A stretch of DNA of 64,000 bases from assembly GCF_000021745.1 (NCBI RefSeq), contig NC_011666.1:62001-126000 (forward strand). Direction: 5' to 3'. This document shows positions 35,352-43,696 of this stretch, piece after piece (the stretch's first letter is position 1; the number at the start of each line of letters is the position of its first letter). Below the pieces are notes generated by a model that made no database searches, was not told the origin of the DNA, and saw nothing but the letters and a program-made list of their open reading frames with translations. The position numbers were made by a program, and so were the translations under genes. This DNA comes from Methylocella silvestris BL2 (GTDB lineage Bacteria > Pseudomonadota > Alphaproteobacteria > Rhizobiales > Beijerinckiaceae).

Positions 35352-36869
35352 TCAGGCGAGGCCCAGTTTCTGCGCGAGGCCGATGCGCTGCAGCTTTCCC
35401 GTCGCGCCTTTCGGGATTTCCGCTAAAAACAGGATCTTGCGCGGCGTCTTGAACGCCGCGATCCGCTCGGACAGAAAAGCGCGCAGCTCCTGCTCGGTCG
35501 CCGTCGTTCCCTCGCGCAACACCACAGCCGCGGCCACATCCTCGCCGAGCTTGTCGTGCGGCACGGCGAATGTCACAACCTGCAACACCGCCGGGTGATC
35601 CATCAGGGCTTCGTCGACCTCGCGCGGCGAGACTTTCTCGCCGCCCCGGTTGATGATCTCCTTGAGGCGCCCGGTCAGAGTGACATAGCCGCCTTCGTCC
35701 ATTACGCCCTGATCGCCGGTGCGGAACCAGCCGTTCGTGAAAGCCTCGGCGTTGGCTTTCGGGTTGTTTTCATAGCCCGCGGTGACATTCTCGCCGCGGA
35801 TGACGATTTCGCCGATTTCGCCTGCGCGGAGGAAGCCGCCGGTCTCATCCATGATGGCGACTTCAGGCCCCGCGGCAAGTCCCACGGAGCCCGGCTTTCT
35901 GACGCCATGCAACGGGTTCGACGCCATCTGATGCGCCGCTTCGGTCATGCCGTAGGATTCGATCACCGGCGAATGGAAGGTCGCCTCGAGTTCGGTGATG
36001 ACCTGCGGCGGCATCGAAGACGACGACGAGCGGATGAACCGCAGCGGATAGCGCGCGATGATTTCCTTGTTGTTCGCTGCCCGCGTCAGGATCGCCTGAT
36101 GCATCGTCGGAACCGCCGTGTACCAGGTGGGCTTTGCTTCTTCCATCGCCGCGAAGAATTTCAGCGCATTGAAGCCCGGCGTGCAGAACACGCTGCCGCC
36201 GCGCGACAGCGGCGCCAATATGCCGGCGATGAGGCCATGGATGTGGAACAGCGGCATGATATTCAGCCCGCGATCCTTCTCGGAAAACTCCACGGTCGCC
36301 GCGATGTTGGTCGCCGATTTGGCGACATTGGCCTGCGTCAGCGGCACGATTTTGGGACGCGACGTCGTGCCGGAGGTGTGCAGGATCAAGGCGATATCGT
36401 CGGGTTCGGCGCGGCCGGGCAGGGCGGCGGTTCCGTTCGCTTCGCCTGAGAGCGTGAAATAGCCGGCTCCGCGTTTTGCATCCGGCGTCAGCGTCACCAG
36501 CGGAATGTTGAGCTTCTTCGCCGCCTCGATCGCCGGCGACGTGCTTCCCGCCTCGACCACAAGCGCCTTGGCGTTGAGATCGCTCATGTAGAATTCGAAC
36601 TCGTCCATCTTGTAGGATGGATTGAGCGGCGCGGAGGTCGAGCCGGAGGCGATCGCGATGAACGCCGTCGCCATCTCCGGGCCGTTCGGCAGGACGATGG
36701 CGACGCGGTCGTTGCGGCCGATCCCGAGGCCGTTCAGCGAGGCGATCGTTTCCGCGACAAGCGCTCGGAGGCCGTCAAAGGTTAAAGGCGCGGCATTGGA
36801 GGCCGCGATTGCGACGTCGCCGCCGCGCCCTGCCGCAAACAATCCCTCGAATGTCCGCACTGAGGTCAT
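35352..36869 (-). CDS. acyl-CoA synthetase, probable oxalate--CoA ligase
   Basis: 505 aa ANL-family adenylate-forming enzyme. ATP loop LHTSGTTSRPKIVPLT, then SYGMTEAAHQM, GWFRTGDQGVM and the hinge GRLKEIINRGGEKVSPREVDE; the final Lys motif is ATGKLQR. The spacing and the RSSSSSMPPQV block match the AAE3/Pcs60 branch, whose characterised plant and yeast members are oxalyl-CoA synthetases. The neighbours (PanE-like reductase, OxlT transporters, OxdC) support oxalate as substrate. ATG 36869 follows GGAG; an alternative ATG lies at 36890. It is 39 bases after the reductase gene on the same strand. Confidence 0.85.
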   Translation of the reverse strand: MTSVRTFEGLFAAGRGGDVAIAASNAAPLTFDGLRALVAETIASLNGLGIGRNDRVAIVLPNGPEMATAFIAIASGSTSAPLNPSYKMDEFEFYMSDLNAKALVVEAGSTSPAIEAAKKLNIPLVTLTPDAKRGAGYFTLSGEANGTAALPGRAEPDDIALILHTSGTTSRPKIVPLTQANVAKSATNIAATVEFSEKDRGLNIMPLFHIHGLIAGILAPLSRGGSVFCTPGFNALKFFAAMEEAKPTWYTAVPTMHQAILTRAANNKEIIARYPLRFIRSSSSSMPPQVITELEATFHSPVIESYGMTEAAHQMASNPLHGVRKPGSVGLAAGPEVAIMDETGGFLRAGEIGEIVIRGENVTAGYENNPKANAEAFTNGWFRTGDQGVMDEGGYVTLTGRLKEIINRGGEKVSPREVDEALMDHPAVLQVVTFAVPHDKLGEDVAAAVVLREGTTATEQELRAFLSERIAAFKTPRKILFLAEIPKGATGKLQRIGLAQKLGLA

Positions 36870-36908
36870 TTCCAGATACTCCCAAACCATTCAAATTCCG
36901 CGGCCGCC

Positions 36909-37910
36909 TCACACGGGCGTCACGGCGAGCTTGCCCTTGGCGCGGGTCAGCGTTTCGCCCAGCAGCTTAACCAGCGCATAGACGGCGTCCATATGAGGCG
37001 TCGCGACGCCGACTGTGCGGCCGAGCTCGATCACGGAGCCGATCAGCGCGTCGGCCTCGATCGCGCGTCCGCTTTCGACGTCCTGCAGCATCGACGTTTT
37101 GTGCGCGCCGACGGCTTCGGCGCCGGCGATGCGCTTTTCGAGCGAAATGCGGAATCGGATGCCGAGCGCCTCGCCGACCGTCTGCGCCTCGCGCATCATC
37201 TCGGCGGCCAGCGCGCGGGTCGGCGCAAAGCGGCAAATGTCTTCGAGAGTCGCATGGGTCAGCGCGCTGATCGGATTGAAGCTCAGATTGCCCCAGAGCT
37301 TGGTCCAGAGCTCGGAGCGAATATCGGTGACCACCGGCGCCTTGAAGCCGGCTTTCGTAAACGCCTCGGAGACTTGCGTGATCCGCTCGCTTTTGGAGCC
37401 GTCGAGCTCCCCGAGCGAAAACCGGTTGCCTTCGATATGGCGGATGACGCCGGGCTTCTCGATTTCGGCCGCCGGATAGACGACGCTGCCGATGACATGG
37501 CGGATCGGCAGATTGTCGGCGATGATCCCCCCCGGATCGACGCTCTGCAAGCGCACGCCTTCATGCGGACCGCCGTGCCCGAAAAAGTACCACCATGGAA
37601 TTCCGTTCTGCGCCGTCAGGACCGTGGTCTTCGGGCCCATGATCGCCGGCAAGTCGCCGACGACGGCCGCGACCTGATGCGCCTTCATGCCGAGGATGAT
37701 CAGGTCCTGCTGGGGAAGGTCGGCGATGCGGTCGGAGGCGGCGACGGGCGCGACGATCTTGTCGCCCTCTTCGATCAGGGTCAGCCCATTTTTCGCAATG
37801 GCCAGAAGGTGCGCGCCACGCGCAATGACGCTGACCTCTTCGCCGGCATGGGCGAGTTTGGCGGCGAGGAGGCCGCCGATCGCGCCGGCGCCGATTACGC
37901 AGATTTTCAT
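36909..37910 (-). CDS. panE: PanE-family reductase, candidate oxalyl-CoA reductase
   Basis: 333 aa NADPH-dependent reductase of the ketopantoate reductase family. Rossmann motif CVIGAGAIGGLLAAKLA, catalytic Lys in ELWTKLWGNLSFNPI, and the substrate block HKTSMLQDVESGRAIEADALIG. By name it would reduce ketopantoate. In Methylobacterium extorquens, however, a PanE paralogue (PanE2) reduces oxalyl-CoA to glyoxylate. Here it is the first gene of a unit with an oxalyl-CoA-synthetase-like ligase and faces an oxalate transporter, so I favour that role. ATG 37910. panE would be expected near pan genes if biosynthetic. Confidence 0.8.
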   Translation of the reverse strand: MKICVIGAGAIGGLLAAKLAHAGEEVSVIARGAHLLAIAKNGLTLIEEGDKIVAPVAASDRIADLPQQDLIILGMKAHQVAAVVGDLPAIMGPKTTVLTAQNGIPWWYFFGHGGPHEGVRLQSVDPGGIIADNLPIRHVIGSVVYPAAEIEKPGVIRHIEGNRFSLGELDGSKSERITQVSEAFTKAGFKAPVVTDIRSELWTKLWGNLSFNPISALTHATLEDICRFAPTRALAAEMMREAQTVGEALGIRFRISLEKRIAGAEAVGAHKTSMLQDVESGRAIEADALIGSVIELGRTVGVATPHMDAVYALVKLLGETLTRAKGKLAVTPV

Positions 37911-38291
37911 CGATCGATTTCCATTCGTCCTATCTTGCAGGGGAATAGCCGCTTTCGCGAAGCGCGTTCCATGCCGGATCCGCCGGCGTGATGTCCAGTC
38001 CGAGAGGTCGAAATCGCAAAAATCTGCGCCGACGCCGCAGGAAGCGCAAAAATCGGCCGCTCGGTCAATCCCGAAAATTTCCGCTCAGGCGCGCCCGAAG
38101 CTTCAGGAGCCCGCTCCCCATCCCCGCTCAATCGTCGCGCAGTTTATGCCGCAATGCACCCAAGAGGGATTCTCTTTCAACCATAATATTCTTGGCCTTT
38201 CACAAGAAAAAATTGCTTGCCCAAACTTGCTGCGGCAATCAAAACTTCTGCGCCAGACGCGCTCTGGGTTGTCAGCTGAGGATTTGACCAA
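37911..38291. other. 381-base divergent control region of the oxalate genes
   Basis: Lies between panE (leftward) and the first OxlT gene (rightward). No credible gene. The right half (38160-38260) is AT-richer and contains the inverted repeat at 38189, a good place for a regulator acting on both units. Confidence 0.5.
38189..38208. promoter_or_regulatory. inverted repeat TTCTTG-N8-CAAGAA
   Basis: Perfect six-base arms (38189-38194 and 38203-38208), 84 bases before the OxlT start. LysR-type regulators bind interrupted dyads of this sort, and a LysR gene lies in the cluster. The match is only by shape. Confidence 0.45.
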
Positions 38292-39551
38292 GTGGCCGAA
38301 GAGTCTGTGTTGGTTGGAAGTCGGGCCGCGCCAAATCGATGGCTGCAGCTTGTTTTGGGCGTGCTCTGCATGACCATGATCGCCAACCTGCAATATGGCT
38401 GGACCCTGTTCGTCAATCCCATGCAGGAAAAGTTCGGCTGGGACCGCTCCGCTATTCAGATCGCTTTCACGATTTTCATCGTCGCCGAAACCTGGCTCGT
38501 GCCGCTGCACGGGTATGTCGTCGACAGGATGGGACCAAAGGTCGTCGTCCTGCTGGCCGGGTTGCTGTGCGGCCTCGCCTGGGTGCTGAATTCGCAGGCG
38601 ACAAGCCTGCCCATGCTGTATTTTGCTCAGGCGATCGGCGGCGTTGGCGCCGGCGCTGTCTACGGGGCAAGCATTGGCAGCGCTTTGAAATGGTTCCCGG
38701 ATCGCCGCGGCTTCGCGGCGGGCGTCACCGCGGCGGGTTTCGGAATGGGCTCGGCGCTGACGATCATCCCGATCGCGTCGATTATCGCCAATCAGGGCTT
38801 CCAGCAGGCGTTCCTATATTTCGGTCTGCTACAGGGAATTGTGCTCTGCGTTTGCGCGATTTTCCTGAAAGCTCCCGAGAAGATTGACGTCACAAAAGCC
38901 GCCGATATGGCGGTCGTCGGCGAGCGGCGGCAGTATAATCCCTGGGAGATGGCGCGCACGCCTGTGTTCTGGCTTATGTACGCCATGTTCGTCATGATGG
39001 CGGCCGGCGGCCTCATGGCGACGGCGCAACTCGGGCCGATCGCAAAGGATTTCGGCGTCGCCGGCGTTCCGGTCAGCATTCTCGGATTGACCTTGCCGGC
39101 GCTGACCTTCGCGCTTTCGATCGACCGCGTGCTCAATGGCCTGACGCGTCCCTTTTTCGGATGGGTGTCCGACAAGATCGGGCGCGAAGTCACGATGTTT
39201 ATCGCCTTCGGGCTGGAAGGGCTGGCTATTCTGGCGCTCAGCAAATTCGGCCACACGCCGGGAATGTTCGTTCTGCTGACTGGCCTTGTGTTTTTCGCCT
39301 GGGGCGAAATCTACAGCCTGTTTCCCGCTACTTGCGCCGACACTTTTGGCGGCAAATTCGCCGCGGCCAACGCCGGTTTGCTCTACACAGCGAAGGGAAC
39401 AGCCGCTCTGCTGGTTCCTTTTTCCAGCATGCTCACCGCCGCGACCGGCAGTTGGCATTTGACGTTCTGGATCGCCGCGGCGCTGAACATCATCACCGCA
39501 TTGCTGGCGATCGCGCTGCTGCGGCCGATGCGACGGCGGTTCGCGGCCTGA
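38292..39551 (+). CDS. oxlT: MFS oxalate/formate antiporter, OxlT family (copy 1)
   Basis: 419 aa, twelve membrane helices. MFS loop motifs are DRMGPKVVVLLAG (2-3) and GWVSDKIGREVTMF (8-9). Two charged residues sit inside membrane helices: Arg in VLNGLTRPFF (helix 8 region) and Lys in LLYTAKGTAALLVP (helix 11 region). These correspond to the oxalate-binding Arg272/Lys355 of Oxalobacter OxlT by position in the fold. It would take up oxalate, possibly in exchange for formate. The GTG at 38292 has no strong ribosome site. Divergent from panE. Confidence 0.88.
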   Translation: MAEESVLVGSRAAPNRWLQLVLGVLCMTMIANLQYGWTLFVNPMQEKFGWDRSAIQIAFTIFIVAETWLVPLHGYVVDRMGPKVVVLLAGLLCGLAWVLNSQATSLPMLYFAQAIGGVGAGAVYGASIGSALKWFPDRRGFAAGVTAAGFGMGSALTIIPIASIIANQGFQQAFLYFGLLQGIVLCVCAIFLKAPEKIDVTKAADMAVVGERRQYNPWEMARTPVFWLMYAMFVMMAAGGLMATAQLGPIAKDFGVAGVPVSILGLTLPALTFALSIDRVLNGLTRPFFGWVSDKIGREVTMFIAFGLEGLAILALSKFGHTPGMFVLLTGLVFFAWGEIYSLFPATCADTFGGKFAAANAGLLYTAKGTAALLVPFSSMLTAATGSWHLTFWIAAALNIITALLAIALLRPMRRRFAA

Positions 39552-39586
39552 CGGGCGGGGCTCCCGGGCCGCTGATTTCCTTGACA

Positions 39587-39614
39587 TTGGCGCGGGCTTC
39601 GTCCCGCGCCAATC
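39587..39614. terminator. hairpin between convergent oxlT and lysR
   Basis: ATTGGCGCGGG (39587-39597) and CCCGCGCCAAT (39604-39614) form eleven perfect base pairs with a six-base loop, between two converging genes. It lacks a T-run but is very stable, so it is a probable bidirectional terminator. Confidence 0.6.
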
Positions 39615-39685
39615 TGCGTGATATGACGGTCACCTGTCATTGATGCCGGCCCGCCTGGCTGGAACGCGGCGAGCAGCCCGCTTTC

Positions 39686-40564
39686 CTAAAACTTCTCGCC
39701 CTTGACGGCGATCGCCGCGCTCAATTCGGCGACGGCCGGCTGCGCGCTGCGGCGTGAGCGCAGCATCACGAATTCTAGCTCGCCCAATGGCGGCATGCCC
39801 TCACGTGGCGCGCGTTCGATGAGTCCTTTCGGGATCAGCTTGCGCGAATGCGCCATGAATCCGAGGCCGGCTTCGGCGGCGGCGACGAGACCCGAGAGAC
39901 TACCGCTTGTACAGGCGATCCGCCAGGACGCGCCGGCGCGCTCGAGCGCCGCAATCGCCATAAAGCGCGTCAGGCTGGGCGGCGGATAGAGAATGAGCGG
40001 CGCCTGGTCGGTCTGCGACGGCGGCTCTTTTTCGCCGCTGATCCAGACGAGCTTGTCGCGCCAGACGAGATCGCCGCGGTCCTCGCCCGGCCAGCGCTTG
40101 CACAGCACAAGGTCGAGTTCGCCCGCGTCGAAGCGATTGATCAGGGTGCTGCTGAGGCCGATCGTGAATTCGAGATCGACCAGCGGATGGTTTTGCACGA
40201 ACCCGGCGAGGATCTCGGGCAGCCACGAGAGAACCAGATCCTCCGACGCGCCAAAGCGCAGGCGCCCGCGCAGCTTCGCGCCGGCGAAATAGCGCTTCGC
40301 CCGCTCATTGGTTTCGAGAATGCTGCGGGCGAAGGCCACCATCGCCTGACCCTCTGGCGTCATCGTGATCGAATGAGTGTCGCGGATGAACAGGCGGCGC
40401 CCGACCGCCTTCTCGAGCTTGCGCACATGCTCGCTCACCGTCGGCTGCCCCAGGCCAAGGCGCCGGCTCGTCTCCGAAAAGCTGGCGCCCTCGGCGATGA
40501 CAAGGAACGTCCTGAGGCAAACCGGATCCAGCAGGAGGCTATCGGAAAAAGCCATTGCACTCAT
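39686..40564 (-). CDS. LysR-family regulator of the oxalate cluster (putative)
   Basis: 292 aa. N-terminal HTH (LRTFLVIAEGASFSETSRRLGLGQPTVSEHVRKLEKAVGRRLFIRDTHSI), then a periplasmic-binding-protein-like effector domain. Divergent from oxdC across about 90 bases containing a repeated ACGATAAT element, the usual LysR arrangement. The effector is unknown, but oxalate or oxalyl-CoA is plausible. ATG 40564 was taken; ATG 40555 and GTG 40567 are alternatives, none with a strong ribosome site. Confidence 0.88.
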   Translation of the reverse strand: MSAMAFSDSLLLDPVCLRTFLVIAEGASFSETSRRLGLGQPTVSEHVRKLEKAVGRRLFIRDTHSITMTPEGQAMVAFARSILETNERAKRYFAGAKLRGRLRFGASEDLVLSWLPEILAGFVQNHPLVDLEFTIGLSSTLINRFDAGELDLVLCKRWPGEDRGDLVWRDKLVWISGEKEPPSQTDQAPLILYPPPSLTRFMAIAALERAGASWRIACTSGSLSGLVAAAEAGLGFMAHSRKLIPKGLIERAPREGMPPLGELEFVMLRSRRSAQPAVAELSAAIAVKGEKF

Positions 40565-40565
40565 C

Positions 40566-40606
40566 ACGATAATCCGCGTTCACGCGGCGAGGCCGCCGAC
40601 GATAAT
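40566..40606. promoter_or_regulatory. ACGATAAT direct repeats between lysR and oxdC
   Basis: ACGATAAT occurs at 40566-40573 and 40599-40606, 33 bases apart (three helical turns), each followed by a GCG-rich run. A CCGCG-TTCA-CGCGG dyad lies just after the first. Good candidate binding sites for the divergent LysR regulator. Confidence 0.45.
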
Positions 40607-40655
40607 GCGCGCGTTGCAGTTGGCGCTTCCAACGAGAAAAGACAAGGAGGATGAA

Positions 40656-41864
40656 ATGACGCTCTATTCCCGGCGCAAGCTACTTGCGACCAGCGCGGCC
40701 GGCGGCCTCATCGCAGCGGCTGCCGCGAGCGGCGCGGCGGCGGAAACCTACTCCGCCGCGGCCATGAGCGACCCAGGCCCGCGCGACGGCGCCGAAGAAG
40801 CCATCAATCCGTTCGAGTGGCAGGGGCTCCCGACCGATCATGGCAATCTTGGCACGTTGCGGCATTCTTTTTCGCAGGTGCACAATCGCCATACGGACGC
40901 CGGCTGGGCGCGCGAGGTCACTGTCCGCAATTTCCCGATCTCGAAGAACATGGCGGGCGTCAATATGCGGCTGCCGACCGGCGCGGTGCGCGAGCTGCAT
41001 TGGCATGTTCCGGCCGAATGGGCCTTCGTGACCTATGGACAAGGCCGCATCACCGCCGTCGACTCCGGCGCGCAAAGATTCGTCGCCGATGTGAAGGCGG
41101 GCGACCTCTGGTTCTTCCCCGGCGGGGTGCCGCATTCGGTGCAGGGCCTCGGTCCGGACGGCTGCGAATTCGTCCTCGTCTTCAATGACGGCAATTTCTC
41201 CGAGGACTCGACCTTCCTGATCACCGACTGGTTCAACCACACGCCAAAAGACGTGCTCGCCAAGAATTTCGGCGTCCCCGCCGCGACCTTCGACAATACC
41301 AACCGGAAGGATCTATGGATCTTCGGCGCGCCTCTGCCGGGCGATCTTTCCGCCGACCTCGCCCAGAGCAAACAGCCCTTCGTGCCGAACGCCTACGCGT
41401 TCCCGCTCGGGGATCAGACGCCGGTGTTCCAATCGGCGGGGGGCGCCGTCCGCATCGCCGATTCGGAGAATTTTCCGGCAACTACAATGGCGGCCGCGCT
41501 TGTCGAAATCGCGCCCGGCGGCATGCGCGAATTGCACTGGCATCCGCTTTCGGACGAATGGCAGTATTACATCAGCGGAACCGCGCAAATGGGCATTTTC
41601 CACGGCGAGGGACGCAACAACACCGTCGAATTCCACCCAAGCGACGTCGGCTACGTGCCGCAGTCGATCGGCCATTATGTCAAAAACATCGGCAAGGATA
41701 CGTTGCGTTTCCTCGAAGTCTTCACCTCGGCCAAATATGCCGACATCTCGCTGGCGTCATGGATGAACAATGTGCCGCATGAACTTGTGTCGGCTCATCT
41801 CAATATCGACGTCGATACCTTGCGCAAAATGGCGCAGAGCAAGACTCCGGTTGTGCCGGTCTAG
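40656..41864 (+). CDS. oxdC: bicupin oxalate decarboxylase, Tat-exported
   Basis: 402 aa. Converts oxalate to formate and CO2 with Mn and O2. Two cupin domains each carry a full Mn site: His115, His117, Glu121, His160 and His294, His296, Glu301, His340. The active-site lid reads SEDS (182-185) where Bacillus OxdC has SENS, keeping the catalytic Glu. The leader YSRRKLLATSAAGGLIAAAA looks like a twin-arginine signal, so the enzyme should work in the periplasm. ATG 40656 is five bases after AAGGAGG. A second OxlT gene follows 133 bases later. Confidence 0.93.
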   Translation: MTLYSRRKLLATSAAGGLIAAAAASGAAAETYSAAAMSDPGPRDGAEEAINPFEWQGLPTDHGNLGTLRHSFSQVHNRHTDAGWAREVTVRNFPISKNMAGVNMRLPTGAVRELHWHVPAEWAFVTYGQGRITAVDSGAQRFVADVKAGDLWFFPGGVPHSVQGLGPDGCEFVLVFNDGNFSEDSTFLITDWFNHTPKDVLAKNFGVPAATFDNTNRKDLWIFGAPLPGDLSADLAQSKQPFVPNAYAFPLGDQTPVFQSAGGAVRIADSENFPATTMAAALVEIAPGGMRELHWHPLSDEWQYYISGTAQMGIFHGEGRNNTVEFHPSDVGYVPQSIGHYVKNIGKDTLRFLEVFTSAKYADISLASWMNNVPHELVSAHLNIDVDTLRKMAQSKTPVVPV

Positions 41865-41997
41865 CTCCTTCGCTAGAATCGCTGGAATGCAAACGTCAAG
41901 TCTGATGACCAGGGGCGGGCTGCGGCTCGCCCTTCGCGTCTCTTGACTTGCGTCCAGCCGCCAGCGAGAGCGGCGGAAACAGGGCTTGGGAGGGCCA

Positions 41998-43638
41998 ATG
42001 TCTACAACAGTCGATCTTAAGGGCGGGGGACCCGCGCCCGGTTTTCTTTCGCGCGAAGCCACGGTGGCGAAGCCGGGCTTCAACCGGTGGCTCGTGCCTC
42101 CCGCCGCCCTCGCCATCCATCTTTGCATCGGCATGGCCTATGGCCTCAGCGTATTCTGGCTGCCGTTGTCGCGCGCGCTGGGACACGACAAGGCGATTGC
42201 ATGCCCCGACATGTCGATCGCGACTGCGCTTTTCACGACGAGCTGCGACTGGCGCGTCAGCGATCTGCTCGTGGTGTTCGAACTGGGAATCGTCTTCCTC
42301 GGATTGTCGGCCGCATTGTTCGGCGGCTGGCTCGAGCGGGCGGGTCCGCGCAAGGCTGGCCTCGTGTCCGCGGTCTGCTGGGGCGGCGGGTTCCTCATCG
42401 GCGCCTATGCCGTCCATATTCACCAGCTCTGGCTGCTCTGGATCGGCATCGGCGTCATCGGCGGCATCGGCCTAGGCCTTGGCTATATTTCCCCCGTGTC
42501 GACGCTGATCAAATGGTTTCCGGACCGCCGCGGCATGGCGACCGGCATGGCCATCATGGGATTCGGCGGCGGCGCCCTGATCGGCTCGCCGCTCGCCAAC
42601 ATCCTCATGAACAATTTCAAGACGCCGACCGACGTCGGCGTGTCGCAAACACTGTTGACGATGGGGCTTATCTATCTCGTCGCGATGCTGTGCGGCGCCT
42701 TCGGCTATCGCGTGCCGCCGAAAGACTGGCTGCCGGGGGGCTGGACGCCGTCGGAGCACAAGAGCGCCCTTGTCACCAGCGGCAATGTCGACCTCAAGGA
42801 CGCGCATAAAACGCCGCAATTCTGGATGATCTGGATTGTGTTGTGCATGAACGTGTCGGCCGGCATCGGCGTGCTCGCCATGGCCTCGCCCATGCTGCAG
42901 GAAATCTTCGCAGGCTCTTTGGTCGGCCGCCCCGACGTCGGCTTTTCGGCGCTCGACACGGGCCAGAAGGCGGCGGTCGCGACAGTCGCGGCGGGCTTTG
43001 TCGGCCTCTTGTCGCTGTTTAACATCGGCGGCCGGTTCTTCTGGGCCTCGCTCTCGGACAAGCTCGGCCGCAAGCTGACCTATTTCACTTTTTTCGGCCT
43101 CGGCATTCTGCTTTACGCCGCGGCCCCGAGCTTCGCCCATATGGGATCGAAGCTGCTGTTCGTCGCCTCTTTCTGCATCATCCTCTCGATGTATGGCGGC
43201 GGCTTCGCCACGGTTCCGGCCTATCTCGCCGACATCTTCGGCACGCGCTACGTGGGCGCCATTCATGGCCGCTTGCTCACCGCCTGGTCGACGGCGGGCA
43301 TCATCGGTCCGGTCGTCGTCGGCTATATCCGCGACGCGCAGATTGCGGCCGGCGTCGAGCGCGCGCTTGTCTATGACCGGACCATGTACATCCTCGCCGG
43401 CTTCCTTGCGGTCGGGTTTTTGGCCAATGCGTTGGTGCGTCCTGTCAATAGCAAATGGCTGATGAAAGACGAGCCGGCCGCGCCGGCGGCCCTTGGCGCG
43501 AAGCATGTCGCTGCGCCGGTTTCGGCCATTGGCCCAGGGGGGTTCAGCGCCACGACGGCGATTCCATGGGCGCTGGTCGGCCTGCCGATTCTGTGGGGCG
43601 TCTGGAAGGCGCTCGAGAGCGCCGCAAAGATGTTCTGA
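41998..43638 (+). CDS. MFS transporter, oxalate/formate antiporter (OFA) family (copy 2)
   Basis: 546 aa, larger than copy 1. About twelve main helices with MFS loops LERAGPRKAGLVSA and ASLSDKLGRKLTYF, a periplasmic insert between helices 1 and 2 (GHDKAIACPDMS...FTTSCDWRVSD with two cysteines), a longer central loop (PGGWTPSEHKSAL) and a C-terminal extra hydrophobic segment (TAIPWALVGLPILWGVW). It lies downstream of oxdC on the same strand, so it may move oxalate, formate or another carboxylate across the inner membrane. ATG 41998 follows GGGAGGG by four bases. Confidence 0.82.
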   Translation: MSTTVDLKGGGPAPGFLSREATVAKPGFNRWLVPPAALAIHLCIGMAYGLSVFWLPLSRALGHDKAIACPDMSIATALFTTSCDWRVSDLLVVFELGIVFLGLSAALFGGWLERAGPRKAGLVSAVCWGGGFLIGAYAVHIHQLWLLWIGIGVIGGIGLGLGYISPVSTLIKWFPDRRGMATGMAIMGFGGGALIGSPLANILMNNFKTPTDVGVSQTLLTMGLIYLVAMLCGAFGYRVPPKDWLPGGWTPSEHKSALVTSGNVDLKDAHKTPQFWMIWIVLCMNVSAGIGVLAMASPMLQEIFAGSLVGRPDVGFSALDTGQKAAVATVAAGFVGLLSLFNIGGRFFWASLSDKLGRKLTYFTFFGLGILLYAAAPSFAHMGSKLLFVASFCIILSMYGGGFATVPAYLADIFGTRYVGAIHGRLLTAWSTAGIIGPVVVGYIRDAQIAAGVERALVYDRTMYILAGFLAVGFLANALVRPVNSKWLMKDEPAAPAALGAKHVAAPVSAIGPGGFSATTAIPWALVGLPILWGVWKALESAAKMF

Positions 43639-43661
43639 TCGAATTTTAAGATCTGGATTAC

Positions 43662-43692
43662 AAGGGCGTCCCCCGGGACGCCCTTTCTTTTT
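43662..43692. terminator. bidirectional terminator between oxlT copy 2 and cynS
   Basis: AAGGGCGTCCC (43662-43672) and GGGACGCCCTT (43675-43685) form eleven base pairs, followed by TCTTTTT. Serves the rightward transcript and probably the converging cynS. Confidence 0.85.
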
Positions 43693-43696
43693 GGGC

